Source of the DNA: UBA5436 sp050951845
Lineage (GTDB): Bacteria; Bacillota; Clostridia; Saccharofermentanales; DTU023
Assembly (NCBI GenBank): GCA_050951845.1
Contig: JBMNJV010000001.1
Span: 124,001 to 188,000, forward strand
DNA: 64,000 bases
Direction of reading: 5' to 3'
The position numbers and the translations under genes are program-made. Positions within the stretch are counted from its first letter, which is position 1. Each line of letters begins with the position of its first letter. Shown in pieces: positions 1 through 8,754 of the stretch. The notes beneath the pieces are model-generated. The model did not search any database. It had not been told where the DNA came from and saw nothing but the letters and a program-made list of their open reading frames with translations.

Positions 1-368
1 AGAATCTGACCTGTCAAGTCTTCGGCCAGGGCTTCTATTTCCGGATTGTGACCTATCAGGAGGAGGGAGTCAAAGTTCACTTGCTTTATAAGACCCTTAA
101 GGGTATAAACTGATGCGGCGTAGATTTCATCCATGTATTCAATTTCTCCCTGATAGGCATAAGACTCCAGTAGCAGATCCAGGGTCTCCCTTGTTCTCTG
201 CGCACCGGAACAGAATATGCGATCAATTTCAAAGGCCTTTTCTTGAAAATACTTACCCATAGCCTCAGCTTGTCTCCTGCCCCGGCTATTTAAGGGCCTG
301 TCATAGTCTCTGAGTGCGGGATTACTCCAGCTGCTCTTGGCGTGTCTCAGCAAATATAATTTTTTCAT
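1..368 (-). CDS. SixA-type phosphohistidine phosphatase, partial (runs off left edge)
   Basis: This is the N-terminal 122 codons of a histidine-phosphatase-superfamily protein, cut by the window start. The RHG signature LYLLRHAKSSW is at residues 3-13, followed by the DRPLNSRGRRQAEAMG segment typical of SixA-like short phosphatases. The second catalytic histidine is in LLLIGHNPEIEAL near residue 110. Family members remove phosphate from phosphohistidine or small substrates in the cytoplasm; the substrate cannot be read here. The start is ATG at 366-368, with a GAGGTGATT ribosome site whose sequence lies inside repeat R1, which begins 3 nt upstream of the ATG. The upstream control region of this gene is therefore shared with the S-operon gene at 26113. 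Confidence 0.85.
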   Translation of the reverse strand, partial: MKKLYLLRHAKSSWSNPALRDYDRPLNSRGRRQAEAMGKYFQEKAFEIDRIFCSGAQRTRETLDLLLESYAYQGEIEYMDEIYAASVYTLKGLIKQVNFDSLLLIGHNPEIEALAEDLTGQI

Positions 369-370
369 GG

Positions 371-881
371 AATCACCTCGTATTTTATTTTTTATTTTCC
401 TGCTATTCCTGCCAATAGTATAGGCACAAAGGACTGTTCTTTGGTTTGGCTTTACATATGTATAAGGAACCAACAAACCGGGCGAAAGTTCTGAAACAAT
501 ATCACGATAAAAAAGTATAACCCTGATATATTTCTGATAAACAGTATAACATCCGGTACATCTGGTTTGGCAGCATAATATTAAAAAATAATCTGTCTTA
601 GTCAGGTAGTCAGGTCTGCCAGGAACGTATATCGCCAACATCAAAAAAAATCCGGAAAATACTGATTATAAATCCAAATTGTTGAGTAAGAACAAAAATC
701 AAATAATACTACTTCGTTTCTTGTTCTGCATCTATCAAAGATCTCAATAAAACCTTTACAAAAAACCAAGCTGCTTCACCATTTTTCATCTAAATTTGAT
801 AAGATAATCACTATAAATATTTGTTGCTTTCAATTATCAGTGTTTTTACAGATCAGCGAAAGTATAAAAGGGGAATTTGTT
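371..881. promoter_or_regulatory. Intergenic leader shared by both repeat copies, no gene seen
   Basis: This AT-rich stretch of about 510 bp lies between a leftward gene (the sixA-like gene here, the DUF4432 gene at the second copy) and the rightward TauE-family gene. It must hold the leftward promoter. One weak candidate on the minus strand in the second copy is TTTATC-N16-TATACT, but nothing there is compelling. Positions 661-677 (ACTGATTATAAATCCAA) recur exactly at 53943-53959 with further similarity beyond. No open frame here resembles a protein. Confidence 0.4.
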
Positions 882-1673
882 ATGAATCTTATACTTTTCT
901 TTGTCAGTTTTTTAGCAAGTGTAGTGGGTGCTATCTGCGGAATCGGTGGCGGGGTCATCATAAAACCCCTGTTGGATAGCCTGTCGATCGCTTCCGTTTC
1001 CACCATAAGCTTTTTATCAGGATGCACGGTACTTGGTATGACACTATATTCCGTTTCCAAAAGTATAAGATCGGGAGATAGCCAGGTAGATTATAAAATC
1101 GCCACGCCTTTGGCAATTGGTGCCGCATTTGGCGGTGTCGCCGGAAAATATTTGTACACATCCATTAAAGACGCATCTCCTGATCCGGAACTGGTCGGGG
1201 CTTATCAGGCAATAGCTCTCGCAGTTATTACTGTCGGTACATTGATCTATACCATCTTCAAAGATAAAGTAAAAACACATCAATTAACAAATAAAGTCGC
1301 TTGTTTAGTTATCGGACTTTTACTTGGCATGATGTCCAGCTTTTTAGGAATCGGCGGTGGTCCGATCAACTTGGTAGTCTTATATTTCTTCTTTTCCATG
1401 TCCACCAAAATCGCTGCACAAAACAGTCTCTATATAATATTGCTCAGTCAAATTACAAGTGTTTTATCTACTATTCTTGCCGGAGAAGTACCGGAATTTT
1501 CAGTAATCTGGCTGGTTATTATGGTAATTGGCGGAATCGGCGGCGGTATAGCCGGAAGATACATCAATACTTTTATTGATGATGCAAAGGTCAATAAACT
1601 GTTTATCGGACTGATGGTAGTTATCATAGGAATCAGCATCTATAATTCATGGCGTTTCTTAAATGTTTCCTGA
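882..1673 (+). CDS. TauE/SafE-family membrane permease (putative sulfur oxyanion exporter), copy 1
   Basis: This is a 263-residue, highly hydrophobic protein with two glycine-rich half repeats, GAICGIGGGVIIKPLLD near the N-terminus and SSFLGIGGGPINLVVLY in the middle. They are the hallmark of the TauE/SafE (DUF81) family of sulfite, sulfonate or sulfate exporters in the cytoplasmic membrane. The start at 882 is chosen because AAAAGGGGA lies 8 nt upstream; a longer in-frame start at 840 has no ribosome site. It sits beside a sulfatase activase and a PTS-sulfatase operon, so export of sulfate or sulfite released by the sulfatase is a reasonable inference. Substrate is not provable from sequence. 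The next gene converges on it. Confidence 0.85.
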   Translation: MNLILFFVSFLASVVGAICGIGGGVIIKPLLDSLSIASVSTISFLSGCTVLGMTLYSVSKSIRSGDSQVDYKIATPLAIGAAFGGVAGKYLYTSIKDASPDPELVGAYQAIALAVITVGTLIYTIFKDKVKTHQLTNKVACLVIGLLLGMMSSFLGIGGGPINLVVLYFFFSMSTKIAAQNSLYIILLSQITSVLSTILAGEVPEFSVIWLVIMVIGGIGGGIAGRYINTFIDDAKVNKLFIGLMVVIIGISIYNSWRFLNVS

Positions 1674-1788
1674 AAAATGAACTACTCTGAAATTTTTAAA
1701 GTATTATTTACAAATTTTAGAAAATACTGATTTTTTATTTAATAGAAAAAAATATAAATTCAAGATAGGAAAAGATATAAATTCAAGA

Positions 1789-2913
1789 TTACCGGTTTCT
1801 CGCGACCAATTGAGCAAGATGTTGTAATTTGGGAAAAACATGCTCAAAGAACATCAAGTATCCTCGACAGAAACGATTTTGCAGATCTGCATTTTCGTTG
1901 ACGATACGATGACGATAACAACCATTACGACATAAATAAAAGAATTGACAATTCTTACAAGCTTCAGGTGTGACACGTGAACGATCCTCAAAATCCCGGG
2001 CAATTTCGGACTGAAGCATTTGTTCAATCGAATCATGCTGAACCGTTCCGAGTAAATAATCATCTGTCATGTAAAAATCACAGGGATACACACTGCCATC
2101 CGCTTCTATAATCACGCTGGCAGCACATAAACCACGCTGTTCACAAGATTCAGGCATGATACCGAACATCAGATCCAGATAATTTTCGAATTGTCTGATA
2201 TACGGCGCCCGGCCTTTAAGAGCATCTTCATACCAGAGATCAAATAAGCGAATTAAAAATTTTCCGTATGCTTCAGCTGTGAGAGACCATTCCTGCGGAT
2301 TTTCTTTGTTGTCGAAATCAATCGGATCCAGACAAGCAATATATTGTTGATATAAGAGGCCGTTCTCTTTGTAGAATTGATAAATCTCGGAAATCGCTTC
2401 GGCAGTCTCTTTATGGACAACTGTCAGAATATTATAATCTACGTTAAATTTATTAAATAAATTTAACGTTTTAATAATTTCATTAAAAGTACCGTTTCCC
2501 GAAGGATCCTTGCGATATTTATCATGCGTTCTTTGAATGCCATCTACCGAGATACCTGCCAAGAATCTGTTTTGAGCAAAAAAAGATGCCCATTCAGCGC
2601 TGAGTTTATAACCATTCGTTTGAATCGCTCTGTAAACAGGAATGCCCCTGCTATTATGTTTTTCTTCGAGCTCAACATATTTTTGAAAGAAATCAAGTCC
2701 TGCCAAAGTAGGTTCTCCGCCTTGCCAAGAGATGGAACAGCTTTGATCAGCATATTCAAAAATCATTTGGAGAGTTTTATCCAAAGTTTCAATATTCATA
2801 AAACCGCGGCATCCCTCTTCCCGATATTGCATTTCATCTTCATAGAAGCAATATTGACAACGCATATTGCACATACCGGATGCAGGTTTAATCATGACAT
2901 TAAGATGAGGCAT
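1789..2913 (-). CDS. Anaerobic sulfatase-maturating enzyme (radical SAM/SPASM), copy 1
   Basis: This 374-residue radical-SAM enzyme converts the active-site Cys or Ser of a sulfatase to formylglycine without oxygen. The SAM cluster motif CNMRCQYC (CxxxCxxC) is at residues 15-22. The SWQGGEPTLAG motif follows, and a Cys-rich SPASM region that should bind two auxiliary [4Fe-4S] clusters includes CEQRGLC, YPCDF, CKNCQFFYLC, RNGCYRHR and RFCRGY. The ATG at 2911-2913 has AAGGAG 5 nt upstream; an earlier ATG at 2943 lacks one. It is divergent from the DeoR-type regulator, and its likely client is the Cys-type sulfatase at 5793. Confidence 0.93.
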   Translation of the reverse strand: MPHLNVMIKPASGMCNMRCQYCFYEDEMQYREEGCRGFMNIETLDKTLQMIFEYADQSCSISWQGGEPTLAGLDFFQKYVELEEKHNSRGIPVYRAIQTNGYKLSAEWASFFAQNRFLAGISVDGIQRTHDKYRKDPSGNGTFNEIIKTLNLFNKFNVDYNILTVVHKETAEAISEIYQFYKENGLLYQQYIACLDPIDFDNKENPQEWSLTAEAYGKFLIRLFDLWYEDALKGRAPYIRQFENYLDLMFGIMPESCEQRGLCAASVIIEADGSVYPCDFYMTDDYLLGTVQHDSIEQMLQSEIARDFEDRSRVTPEACKNCQFFYLCRNGCYRHRIVNENADLQNRFCRGYLMFFEHVFPKLQHLAQLVARNR

Positions 2914-2946
2914 AAAAACTCCTTGATTTCTTTGATTGTACAAACT

Positions 2947-2975
2947 ATTTTACAGTAATGATTGAAATTCAACAA
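2947..2975 (-). promoter_or_regulatory. Predicted promoter of the sulfatase activase gene, copy 1
   Basis: On the minus strand TTGTTG (2970-2975) and TAAAAT (2947-2952) are 17 nt apart. The spacer contains TGATTGAAATTCAA, close to the half sites of the palindrome at 2989-3005, so the divergent regulator may act here. The same layout recurs at 28693-28721. Confidence 0.5.
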
Positions 2976-2988
2976 GTTTTAAATAATT

Positions 2989-3005
2989 TGATTGATTTTC
3001 AATCA
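2989..3005. promoter_or_regulatory. Palindromic operator candidate for the DeoR-type regulator, copy 1
   Basis: TGATTGA-TTT-TCAATCA is a perfect 7-bp inverted repeat lying between the divergent activase and regulator promoters. Related TGATTGAA elements occur at 2959 and at 3856, upstream of the PTS operon. It recurs at 28735-28751. Confidence 0.5.
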
Positions 3006-3013
3006 CAAAATGC

Positions 3014-3042
3014 TTGATTTATGAAGAAATCTGTGTTACAAT
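3014..3042 (+). promoter_or_regulatory. Predicted promoter of the DeoR-type regulator, copy 1
   Basis: TTGATT (3014-3019) and TACAAT (3037-3042) are separated by 17 nt, just downstream of the palindrome at 2989-3005. This fits autoregulation. It recurs at 28760-28788. Confidence 0.5.
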
Positions 3043-3075
3043 CATCAACAAAGATACAAAAAGGGAGCATAGCGC

Positions 3076-3846
3076 TTGAGAAAAGAAAAAAGAAGAGCTC
3101 ATATCATGGAAATGCTTCAGCACAGCAATACGGTTTTGATCCAGGATATTGTTGATGCTACAGGCGTTTCAGAAGCCACTATCCGAAGAGATATCATCTA
3201 TCTGGAATCTGTCGGGGCATTGAAAAGATTTTGGGGAGGCGTACAGAGGTTAGAAACACCGGACAACCTCCGTAAAGCAGGCCTTATTAGTTACAAGTCC
3301 CGCCACGATTTTGATGCTATCGGCAGTTTGGCTGCTTCCCGCTTAAAAGATAATCAATTAATATTCATAGGCTCAGGGATGACTACACTATCCATGATTC
3401 CTTATATAAAGAACAGAAGTATCTCCGTTATTACTAACGGAATCCCGCAACTGGAAGCTTTATACGAAAAACGTATTCAAGCTCTTTTATTATGCGGTTT
3501 TTTTAAAGAGTACTCCCGGTCCCTTGTCGGAAAGGAAGCTCTTGAAATGCTTGCAAAATATAAGTTTGATCACGCCTTCCTCGGAGTCCACGGTATCGAC
3601 GATAAACTTAATCTCCTTTCAGCCGATAATTACGAAGAATCAATCAAGAAAATTTGTATCCGTCAGTCTCGTCAAACTTACCTGCTTGCAGATAAAAGCA
3701 AGTTTTCCCGTACAGCCTATTATACTCTGCCGGCAGAAGATGCACGAGACACTATTTTAATCACAGATCAAAAACCTTTCGAGCATCCGGAATGGATTGA
3801 AAAAGACGGAGGATATATCGGAAAGATCGAAAATCTATTAAGATAA
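3076..3846 (+). CDS. DeoR/GlpR-family transcriptional regulator, copy 1
   Basis: This 256-residue regulator of sugar catabolism starts with the DeoR-type winged helix (MRKEKRRAHIMEMLQHSN, recognition segment VSEATIRRDIIYLES near residue 32). A sugar-phosphate isomerase-like DeoRC sensor domain follows, with ITNGIPQLEAL and the HAFLGVHGID and LLADKSKF segments. Family members bind phosphorylated sugar intermediates and usually repress the adjacent operon. The start is TTG at 3076 with AAAAGGGAG 8 nt upstream. It is divergent from the activase and precedes the PTS/sulfatase operon, so the effector is probably the sugar phosphate made by that system. Confidence 0.92.
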   Translation: MRKEKRRAHIMEMLQHSNTVLIQDIVDATGVSEATIRRDIIYLESVGALKRFWGGVQRLETPDNLRKAGLISYKSRHDFDAIGSLAASRLKDNQLIFIGSGMTTLSMIPYIKNRSISVITNGIPQLEALYEKRIQALLLCGFFKEYSRSLVGKEALEMLAKYKFDHAFLGVHGIDDKLNLLSADNYEESIKKICIRQSRQTYLLADKSKFSRTAYYTLPAEDARDTILITDQKPFEHPEWIEKDGGYIGKIENLLR

Positions 3847-3854
3847 AGTCACTT

Positions 3855-3959
3855 CTGATTGAATTTCGATCATCAATGACCGAGATTCAATAAGTAACTT
3901 AAAAATCAGTCAAAAATCAGTCAAAACTGTTGACACGTTCATATTGGGTACGCTATATT
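3855..3959 (+). promoter_or_regulatory. Control region and promoter of the PTS-sulfatase operon, copy 1
   Basis: TTGACA (3930-3935) and TATATT (3954-3959) with an 18-nt spacer form a good sigma-A promoter. Directly upstream are two perfect tandem 11-mers AAAAATCAGTC (3901-3911 and 3912-3922). A TGATTGAA element at 3856-3863 matches the palindrome beside the regulator gene. Together they look like an operator array. It recurs at 29601-29705. Confidence 0.6.
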
Positions 3960-4063
3960 TTAATATGTAACATAGGTAACGGCATGTTGCATATTTCATA
4001 AAAATCCTTTTCTATGTTTAGCCGGCATAGACAAATGGAACAAATTTTTAAGGAGGGCTACGT

Positions 4064-5395
4064 ATGGACAAGGTTATTAATTTTCTGGTTAATGACTTAC
4101 TAACTACCCCTACCATCGTTATCGGTTTACTGATCATGCTTGGATATATCCTGCAAAAGGAGTCCGCTGTTAAAGTTATTACCGGTACTGTCAGCGCCAT
4201 GGTAGGTATGCAATTAATCGTCTTCGGCGGAGGACAATTTTCAAATCTTTTCAAACCAATCACTGAAGCTGTTGCTGCAAAAACGGGAGTTCAAGGATAT
4301 TTAATGGACTCCTATGCTATGAGAACAGCAAGCTTAGAGGCTTTAGGAGATAAAGCCGGTTGGATGGGATATGTTTTCCTGATTGCATTCGCAGTAAATA
4401 TTCTACTCGTGTATTTCGGAAAATATACAAAAGCAAGAGGTGTTTTCTTAACAGGTAATGCCGGTACAGCTCACTCACAAGGTATGCTTTGGCTAATGGT
4501 CGCAAACTTTGCTTTATCATCACCTGTTCTGATTATTGCTTCCGGTGTTATTGTAGGTATCTACTGGGCCTACTCCACAACTTTAGCAGCCAAAGTTGTC
4601 GATGAAGTTACAGAAGGTGGCGGCTTTACGGTCGGACATAACCAGCAAGTCGGCATTTGGTTCTTCGGACGTTTAGCAGAAAAAATGGCACCGAAGAAAA
4701 AAGACAAAAAGATCCTTGACTGTGATCACCTGGAACTTCCGGGCTGGCTGGCGATATTTAACAACAACGTTGTTTCTATCGCTATTCTGATGACCATTTT
4801 CGTCGGACTTTTCTGCATTCCTCTAGGCTTTGAAGGTCTTCAGGAATTAGCCGGCAAGAAACACTGGAGTATCTTCCTGATCTTATTAGGAATCCAATTC
4901 TCCATGTTCATGGTTATCTTGCTCCAAGGTGTTCGTATGCTTTGTTCAGAATTAACAGCATCATTCCAAGGTATCCAACAAAAAATTGTACCTAATGCAG
5001 TTCCCGCTATTGACGTTGCAGCTTTATTACCTTTCTCACCGAACGCAACAACTTTCGGATTCTTATTCTGTACACTGGGAACCGTCATTTCCATGCTTAT
5101 CTTAAGTGCTACAGGCAGTCCTATCATGGTTCTTCCGGGATTCACACCTCTCTTCTTCTCAGGTGGTCCTATCGGTGTTGTAGCTAATAAAAAGGGCGGC
5201 TTAAAAGCAGTTATTATTTGCTGTACTTTACTCGGTGTAATTCAAACTTTCGGTACCGTATGGGCAATCACACAAATGAACTATCCGGAAGGTATGGGAT
5301 GGTCCGGTATGTTTGACCTTTCAACAGTATGGCCGGCACTCATTCAAGTATTACGTTGGATCGGCAGTGTTTTCGGATTTACTATTGCTTATTAG
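4064..5395 (+). CDS. PTS transporter EIIC, ascorbate (UlaA/SgaT)-type, copy 1
   Basis: This 443-residue polytopic protein has about ten hydrophobic segments and the sequence character of the ascorbate-family EIIC (UlaA): an N-terminal INFLVNDLLTTPTIVIGLL, a GMQLIVFGGGQFSNLF segment, GNAGTAHSQGMLW, and a conserved GGGFTVGHNQQVGIW region. It should carry the sugar across the membrane during phosphorylation by EIIB. Start ATG is preceded by AGGAGGGCTACGT. It is the first gene of a three-gene operon with EIIB and a sulfatase. Substrate is inferred to be a sulfated sugar, because the sulfatase is co-transcribed and lacks a signal peptide. No EIIA gene was found in the window, so that component must come from elsewhere. 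Confidence 0.9.
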   Translation: MDKVINFLVNDLLTTPTIVIGLLIMLGYILQKESAVKVITGTVSAMVGMQLIVFGGGQFSNLFKPITEAVAAKTGVQGYLMDSYAMRTASLEALGDKAGWMGYVFLIAFAVNILLVYFGKYTKARGVFLTGNAGTAHSQGMLWLMVANFALSSPVLIIASGVIVGIYWAYSTTLAAKVVDEVTEGGGFTVGHNQQVGIWFFGRLAEKMAPKKKDKKILDCDHLELPGWLAIFNNNVVSIAILMTIFVGLFCIPLGFEGLQELAGKKHWSIFLILLGIQFSMFMVILLQGVRMLCSELTASFQGIQQKIVPNAVPAIDVAALLPFSPNATTFGFLFCTLGTVISMLILSATGSPIMVLPGFTPLFFSGGPIGVVANKKGGLKAVIICCTLLGVIQTFGTVWAITQMNYPEGMGWSGMFDLSTVWPALIQVLRWIGSVFGFTIAY

Positions 5396-5473
5396 ACATA
5401 TTAAATTAATTGCTAAAGCATCTAAAATTGTATATTAATCTTATCATTAAGCATTCATTGAAAGGAGTTTATT

Positions 5474-5791
5474 ATGAGTAAAAGTTCAATCAACGTATTA
5501 TTTGTTTGCGGTATGGGTATGGGCACAAGCACCATGGCAGAACTCGGTGTTAAAAGAGAATTAAAACCTCTGAAAATCAGCGCTGAAGTTGATCATACTT
5601 CACTCGGCATGATGGCATCTCGCAGAGAATGGGCAGATATCATTGTGATCTTAAGAAATCTCTTTACCGAAGTTGTGCCGCAAGAAGGTGAGTTCTTTAT
5701 TCCGGTTGTCAACGTCATGGCTTCCAAAGATATCGCAGCTCAAATTAACGAAATTGTTGTAGAACATTTCCCGGGTGCAAAGGAGAGTTAA
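5474..5791 (+). CDS. PTS EIIB component, ascorbate (UlaB)-type, copy 1
   Basis: This is a 105-residue single-domain EIIB. The phosphocysteine loop VCGMGMGTSTM places the phosphorylated Cys at residue 12, and the overall length fits SgaB/UlaB-type EIIB. It would accept phosphate from an EIIA and pass it to the sugar carried by the EIIC encoded just upstream. Start ATG has AAAGGAG 9 nt upstream. Its stop codon is 1 nt from the sulfatase start, which indicates translational coupling. UlaB proteins act on ascorbate; here the sulfatase partner argues for a different substrate. Confidence 0.9.
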   Translation: MSKSSINVLFVCGMGMGTSTMAELGVKRELKPLKISAEVDHTSLGMMASRREWADIIVILRNLFTEVVPQEGEFFIPVVNVMASKDIAAQINEIVVEHFPGAKES

Positions 5792-5792
5792 G

Positions 5793-7280
5793 ATGAGAGC
5801 CATCATTGTATTTTTCGATACTCTCAATCGTGACTATTTACCGCAATACAATCCTGATTGCGGTACCATCGCACCAAATTTTGCAAGATTGGCCGAACGC
5901 AGCGTTCAATTCGACAACAACTATGTCGGATCTATGCCTTGTATTCCTGCCAGAAGAGATGTCCATACAGGCCGCTATAATTTTCTTCATAGAGAATGGG
6001 GACCGTTAGAGCCTTTTGATGACTCTATGCCGGAAATTCTGAAAAAGAACGGAATTTATACCCATTTAATCTCTGACCATCTGCACTACTGGGAAGACGG
6101 CGGGGCAACCTATCACTCCCGTTACTCCTCCTGGGAAATAGTTCGTGGTCAGGCAGGCGATCACTGGAAAGGCGAGCTTAAAGATCCTGAAGTTCCGGAA
6201 GTAGTTCGCGTTCCTCAAAGGCAGCAAGGTGGCGGTATAGCATCAGGATGGCGCTATGACTGGATAAACCGCGGGCATATCAAATCCGAGGCAGATTTCC
6301 CTCAAACTCAGTGTTTTGATTTGAGTTGTGAATTCATCGAAAAGAATAAAGACTACGATAACTGGTTCCTGCATATTGAGACTTTCGATCCTCATGAACC
6401 TTTCTTCGTGCCTCAAAAATATTTAGATATGTATCCGACAGATTATGACGGCAAGCTCTTCGACTGGCCGCGCGGCCCGCTGCAAGAAAGTGAAGAAGTT
6501 GTACAAGAAGCCAGAAGACGTTATCAGGCTCTGATCACCATGTGCGACCGGAGTTTGGGACGCATCATGGATATGATGGACGAGTATAACATGTGGGATG
6601 ATACCCTCCTACTCGTAGGAACGGACCATGGCTTCCTTTTAGGCGAACATGATTATTGGGGTAAAAATTTAATGCCTTATTACAATCAAGTTGCCCATGC
6701 TCCTCTGTTTATCTGGGATCCGCGTTACGGCGTGAAAGGAGAGCACAGAGAATCTCTCGTTCAAATGATAGACTGGACACCAACTTTATTAAATTTCTTC
6801 GGCCAAGACATTCCGGAGGATGTTCAAGGGAGCAAATTGGATAACGTTATCACAGATGATGAGTCTAACAGAGATTATGCACTCTTCGGAGTTTTCAGCG
6901 GTCATGCCAATATTACTGATGGCAGATACGTTTACATGAGAGCTCCGGAGCCGGATAAAAAAGACGATGTCTATAACTACACTCTGATGCCGGTTCATAT
7001 GATGAATCGTTTCACACCTGATGAATTGAGAGATATGGAGCTTCATCCTCCTTTCTCCTTCACGAAAGGTTGTTCCGTCTTAAAGATTAAGAGCAAAGAC
7101 CGTTACAACGTAGCCCGCTATGGTACACGTCTCTACGATCTCGAAAATGATCCCAAACAGGAAAATCCCATTGACGATCCTGAAATCGAAGAGAGAATGA
7201 AACGTCTGCTCGTAAAAGCATTGAAAGAAAATGATTGTCCGAAGGAACAATACGTAAGATATGGTTTAACAGAAGAATAG
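5793..7280 (+). CDS. Cytoplasmic Cys-type sulfatase, copy 1
   Basis: This 495-residue type I sulfatase belongs to the alkaline-phosphatase superfamily. The catalytic motif C-I-P-A-R starts at Cys50 (SMPCIPARRDVHTGR), which the adjacent activase would convert to formylglycine. Metal ligands are visible as FFDTLNRD at the N-terminus and GTDHGFLLGEHDYWGKN near residue 280. There is no signal peptide, so it acts inside the cell. The start is taken at 5793, behind AAAGGAGAG, rather than the longer frame at 5775 that overlaps EIIB. Being third in a PTS operon, it most likely removes sulfate from a phosphorylated, imported sulfated monosaccharide. The exact sugar is unknown. Confidence 0.93.
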   Translation: MRAIIVFFDTLNRDYLPQYNPDCGTIAPNFARLAERSVQFDNNYVGSMPCIPARRDVHTGRYNFLHREWGPLEPFDDSMPEILKKNGIYTHLISDHLHYWEDGGATYHSRYSSWEIVRGQAGDHWKGELKDPEVPEVVRVPQRQQGGGIASGWRYDWINRGHIKSEADFPQTQCFDLSCEFIEKNKDYDNWFLHIETFDPHEPFFVPQKYLDMYPTDYDGKLFDWPRGPLQESEEVVQEARRRYQALITMCDRSLGRIMDMMDEYNMWDDTLLLVGTDHGFLLGEHDYWGKNLMPYYNQVAHAPLFIWDPRYGVKGEHRESLVQMIDWTPTLLNFFGQDIPEDVQGSKLDNVITDDESNRDYALFGVFSGHANITDGRYVYMRAPEPDKKDDVYNYTLMPVHMMNRFTPDELRDMELHPPFSFTKGCSVLKIKSKDRYNVARYGTRLYDLENDPKQENPIDDPEIEERMKRLLVKALKENDCPKEQYVRYGLTEE

Positions 7281-7311
7281 CTTTACAGTTCCATTGATAA
7301 ACCGGACCAAC

Positions 7312-7356
7312 AAAAAAGCCTTTCCCATGATTCTCTTTAACGGGAGAGGCTTTTTT
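7312..7356 (+). terminator. Rho-independent terminator after the sulfatase, copy 1
   Basis: AAAAAAGCCTTTCCC pairs with GGGAGAGGCTTTTTT across a short loop and ends in a T run. It closes the PTS-sulfatase operon and, with its A run, could also stop leftward transcription from the CoA ligase gene. Confidence 0.85.
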
Positions 7357-7482
7357 ATATTCAGAATTTTATGACTTCCGACATTTTGCACTTTCCGACA
7401 TTTGATCCCTGCAAATACAGGCTGTCATTTGCCGGCCACCTCTATCTGAAACCACATTGTCGGGATGTATTCCTGAAATACT

Positions 7483-8754
7483 TCAGCCAATCATCCTCTT
7501 TCCTGAATAAAGAGACTTACAATTACCGTCACAAATTTGAGTACGTATTTTCAGTTTATAGTTTTTGTCACGTTCGGTGAAAATCGGCAAGTTGCAAATT
7601 CGGGTGCTTGTTTTGAGTTTGCCGGAAAGCAGAGCAGAGACACGTTTTTGTATCTCTTCTTCTATTTGAACATCTCCCAGAACATAGACCTCAAGCTCAA
7701 GTACATCACCGGCAAATTCAGCCTTAACATCTGCCAATTCTTTGATACCAAACAGCACTTCATCCAGATCCGACATGCGCAAATTATCGTCAAGACGCCC
7801 CTCCACCTCTATTCTGGCACTCACGGCTCCGCAAGGACACGGCTCCGCCAGGATACGGGCCCTGTCACCCGTCCTGTATCTTATGAGCGGCATTATCTCC
7901 ATTCCTACGGTCGTTATAACCAATTCTCCGTAGTCACCGTCAGGGACAGGTTTCCCGTTTTTTCCGATAATTTCAGTAATAATATGATTCTCCCTGACAT
8001 GCATGCCCTCATGAGCCTGACAGGTTACAGCTCCTCCGAGACAAGATTCTCTGAGACCGTAGTGCGGAAAGAGCCTGCTGCCCAGTATATCTTCGATTTC
8101 CCGCTGAACAGAAACAGAACAGACATCCGCAGAAACCAGGGCGCGTTTTAATGTAGAATTATTACCGCAGAATCTGAGCAATGAGAGCAGGGGTACCGGC
8201 ATGCCTATATATGTATCGGGACGCTCAATACGCATCATTTCATTCAGTTCCGCATAACTTAAGTCCGAACCTGCCCTGATAGGCTTTGCACCCAGCAATT
8301 CCACCGCCCTTGCTATCAGCTCGCCCAGGCCGCCAGAAACGGAAAAAGGCATAGTAATCAGCACAGTTTCGCCAGCCGCAGTCATCTCGGATATACCCGC
8401 AGCAAAAAAGCTGACTGTATTCTCCAAATCCCCGTCGGAATAAAAGATCCTCTTGGAAGGACCTGTGGTTCCGCTGGTGATGCCTGAAATAACCCTGCTC
8501 ACCTCCGACTGAGAACCGAGAAGTAAAGAAGCAGCGTTTTCAGCCAGATCTTCTGCAGTTGTAAAGGGAAGGCCGGCTAATTCTCTCAGACTTGTGAGAT
8601 GCTCCGGCAGATCAGCATAAAATCCCCCTCGTTTTTTTTCCTTGGCTAAGAGGGCATTCAGCTTGCTCAGCTGCAAGTTATCCAATATCTCTCCGGTCAA
8701 ACAGGGAATATTTTCTTGATCACAGATCCATTTATCTAAGGCAGACTTTTTCAT
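7483..8754 (-). CDS. AMP-forming CoA ligase, DVU_1553-like, copy 1
   Basis: This protein of about 423 residues is related to phenylacetate-CoA ligase (ANL superfamily). The adenylate-binding loop is ITSGTTGPSKRI, the aromatic motif is FPHYGLRESCLGGA, and YRTGDRARI is followed by a PCPCG segment. Such enzymes activate a carboxylate with ATP and join it to CoA; the acid is unknown. The start is uncertain: ATG at 8754 is chosen, but the frame stays open to TTG at 8802 and neither has an ideal ribosome site. It is the last gene of a leftward run beginning with the molybdenum hydroxylase, an arrangement known from Desulfovibrio DVU_1553. A CoA ligase there is an oddity. Confidence 0.82.
   Translation of the reverse strand: MKKSALDKWICDQENIPCLTGEILDNLQLSKLNALLAKEKKRGGFYADLPEHLTSLRELAGLPFTTAEDLAENAASLLLGSQSEVSRVISGITSGTTGPSKRIFYSDGDLENTVSFFAAGISEMTAAGETVLITMPFSVSGGLGELIARAVELLGAKPIRAGSDLSYAELNEMMRIERPDTYIGMPVPLLSLLRFCGNNSTLKRALVSADVCSVSVQREIEDILGSRLFPHYGLRESCLGGAVTCQAHEGMHVRENHIITEIIGKNGKPVPDGDYGELVITTVGMEIMPLIRYRTGDRARILAEPCPCGAVSARIEVEGRLDDNLRMSDLDEVLFGIKELADVKAEFAGDVLELEVYVLGDVQIEEEIQKRVSALLSGKLKTSTRICNLPIFTERDKNYKLKIRTQICDGNCKSLYSGKRMIG

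Noticed and set aside
4064..5791. Ascorbate utilisation (ula) operon
   Set aside because: EIIC and EIIB are of that type, but no UlaG lactonase, decarboxylase or epimerases are present and a sulfatase is co-transcribed instead.
7537..8151. 204-codon plus-strand open frame opposite the CoA ligase (and its copy at 33283)
   Set aside because: It lies wholly antisense to a gene with clear ANL-family motifs, has no ribosome site and shows no recognisable domain.
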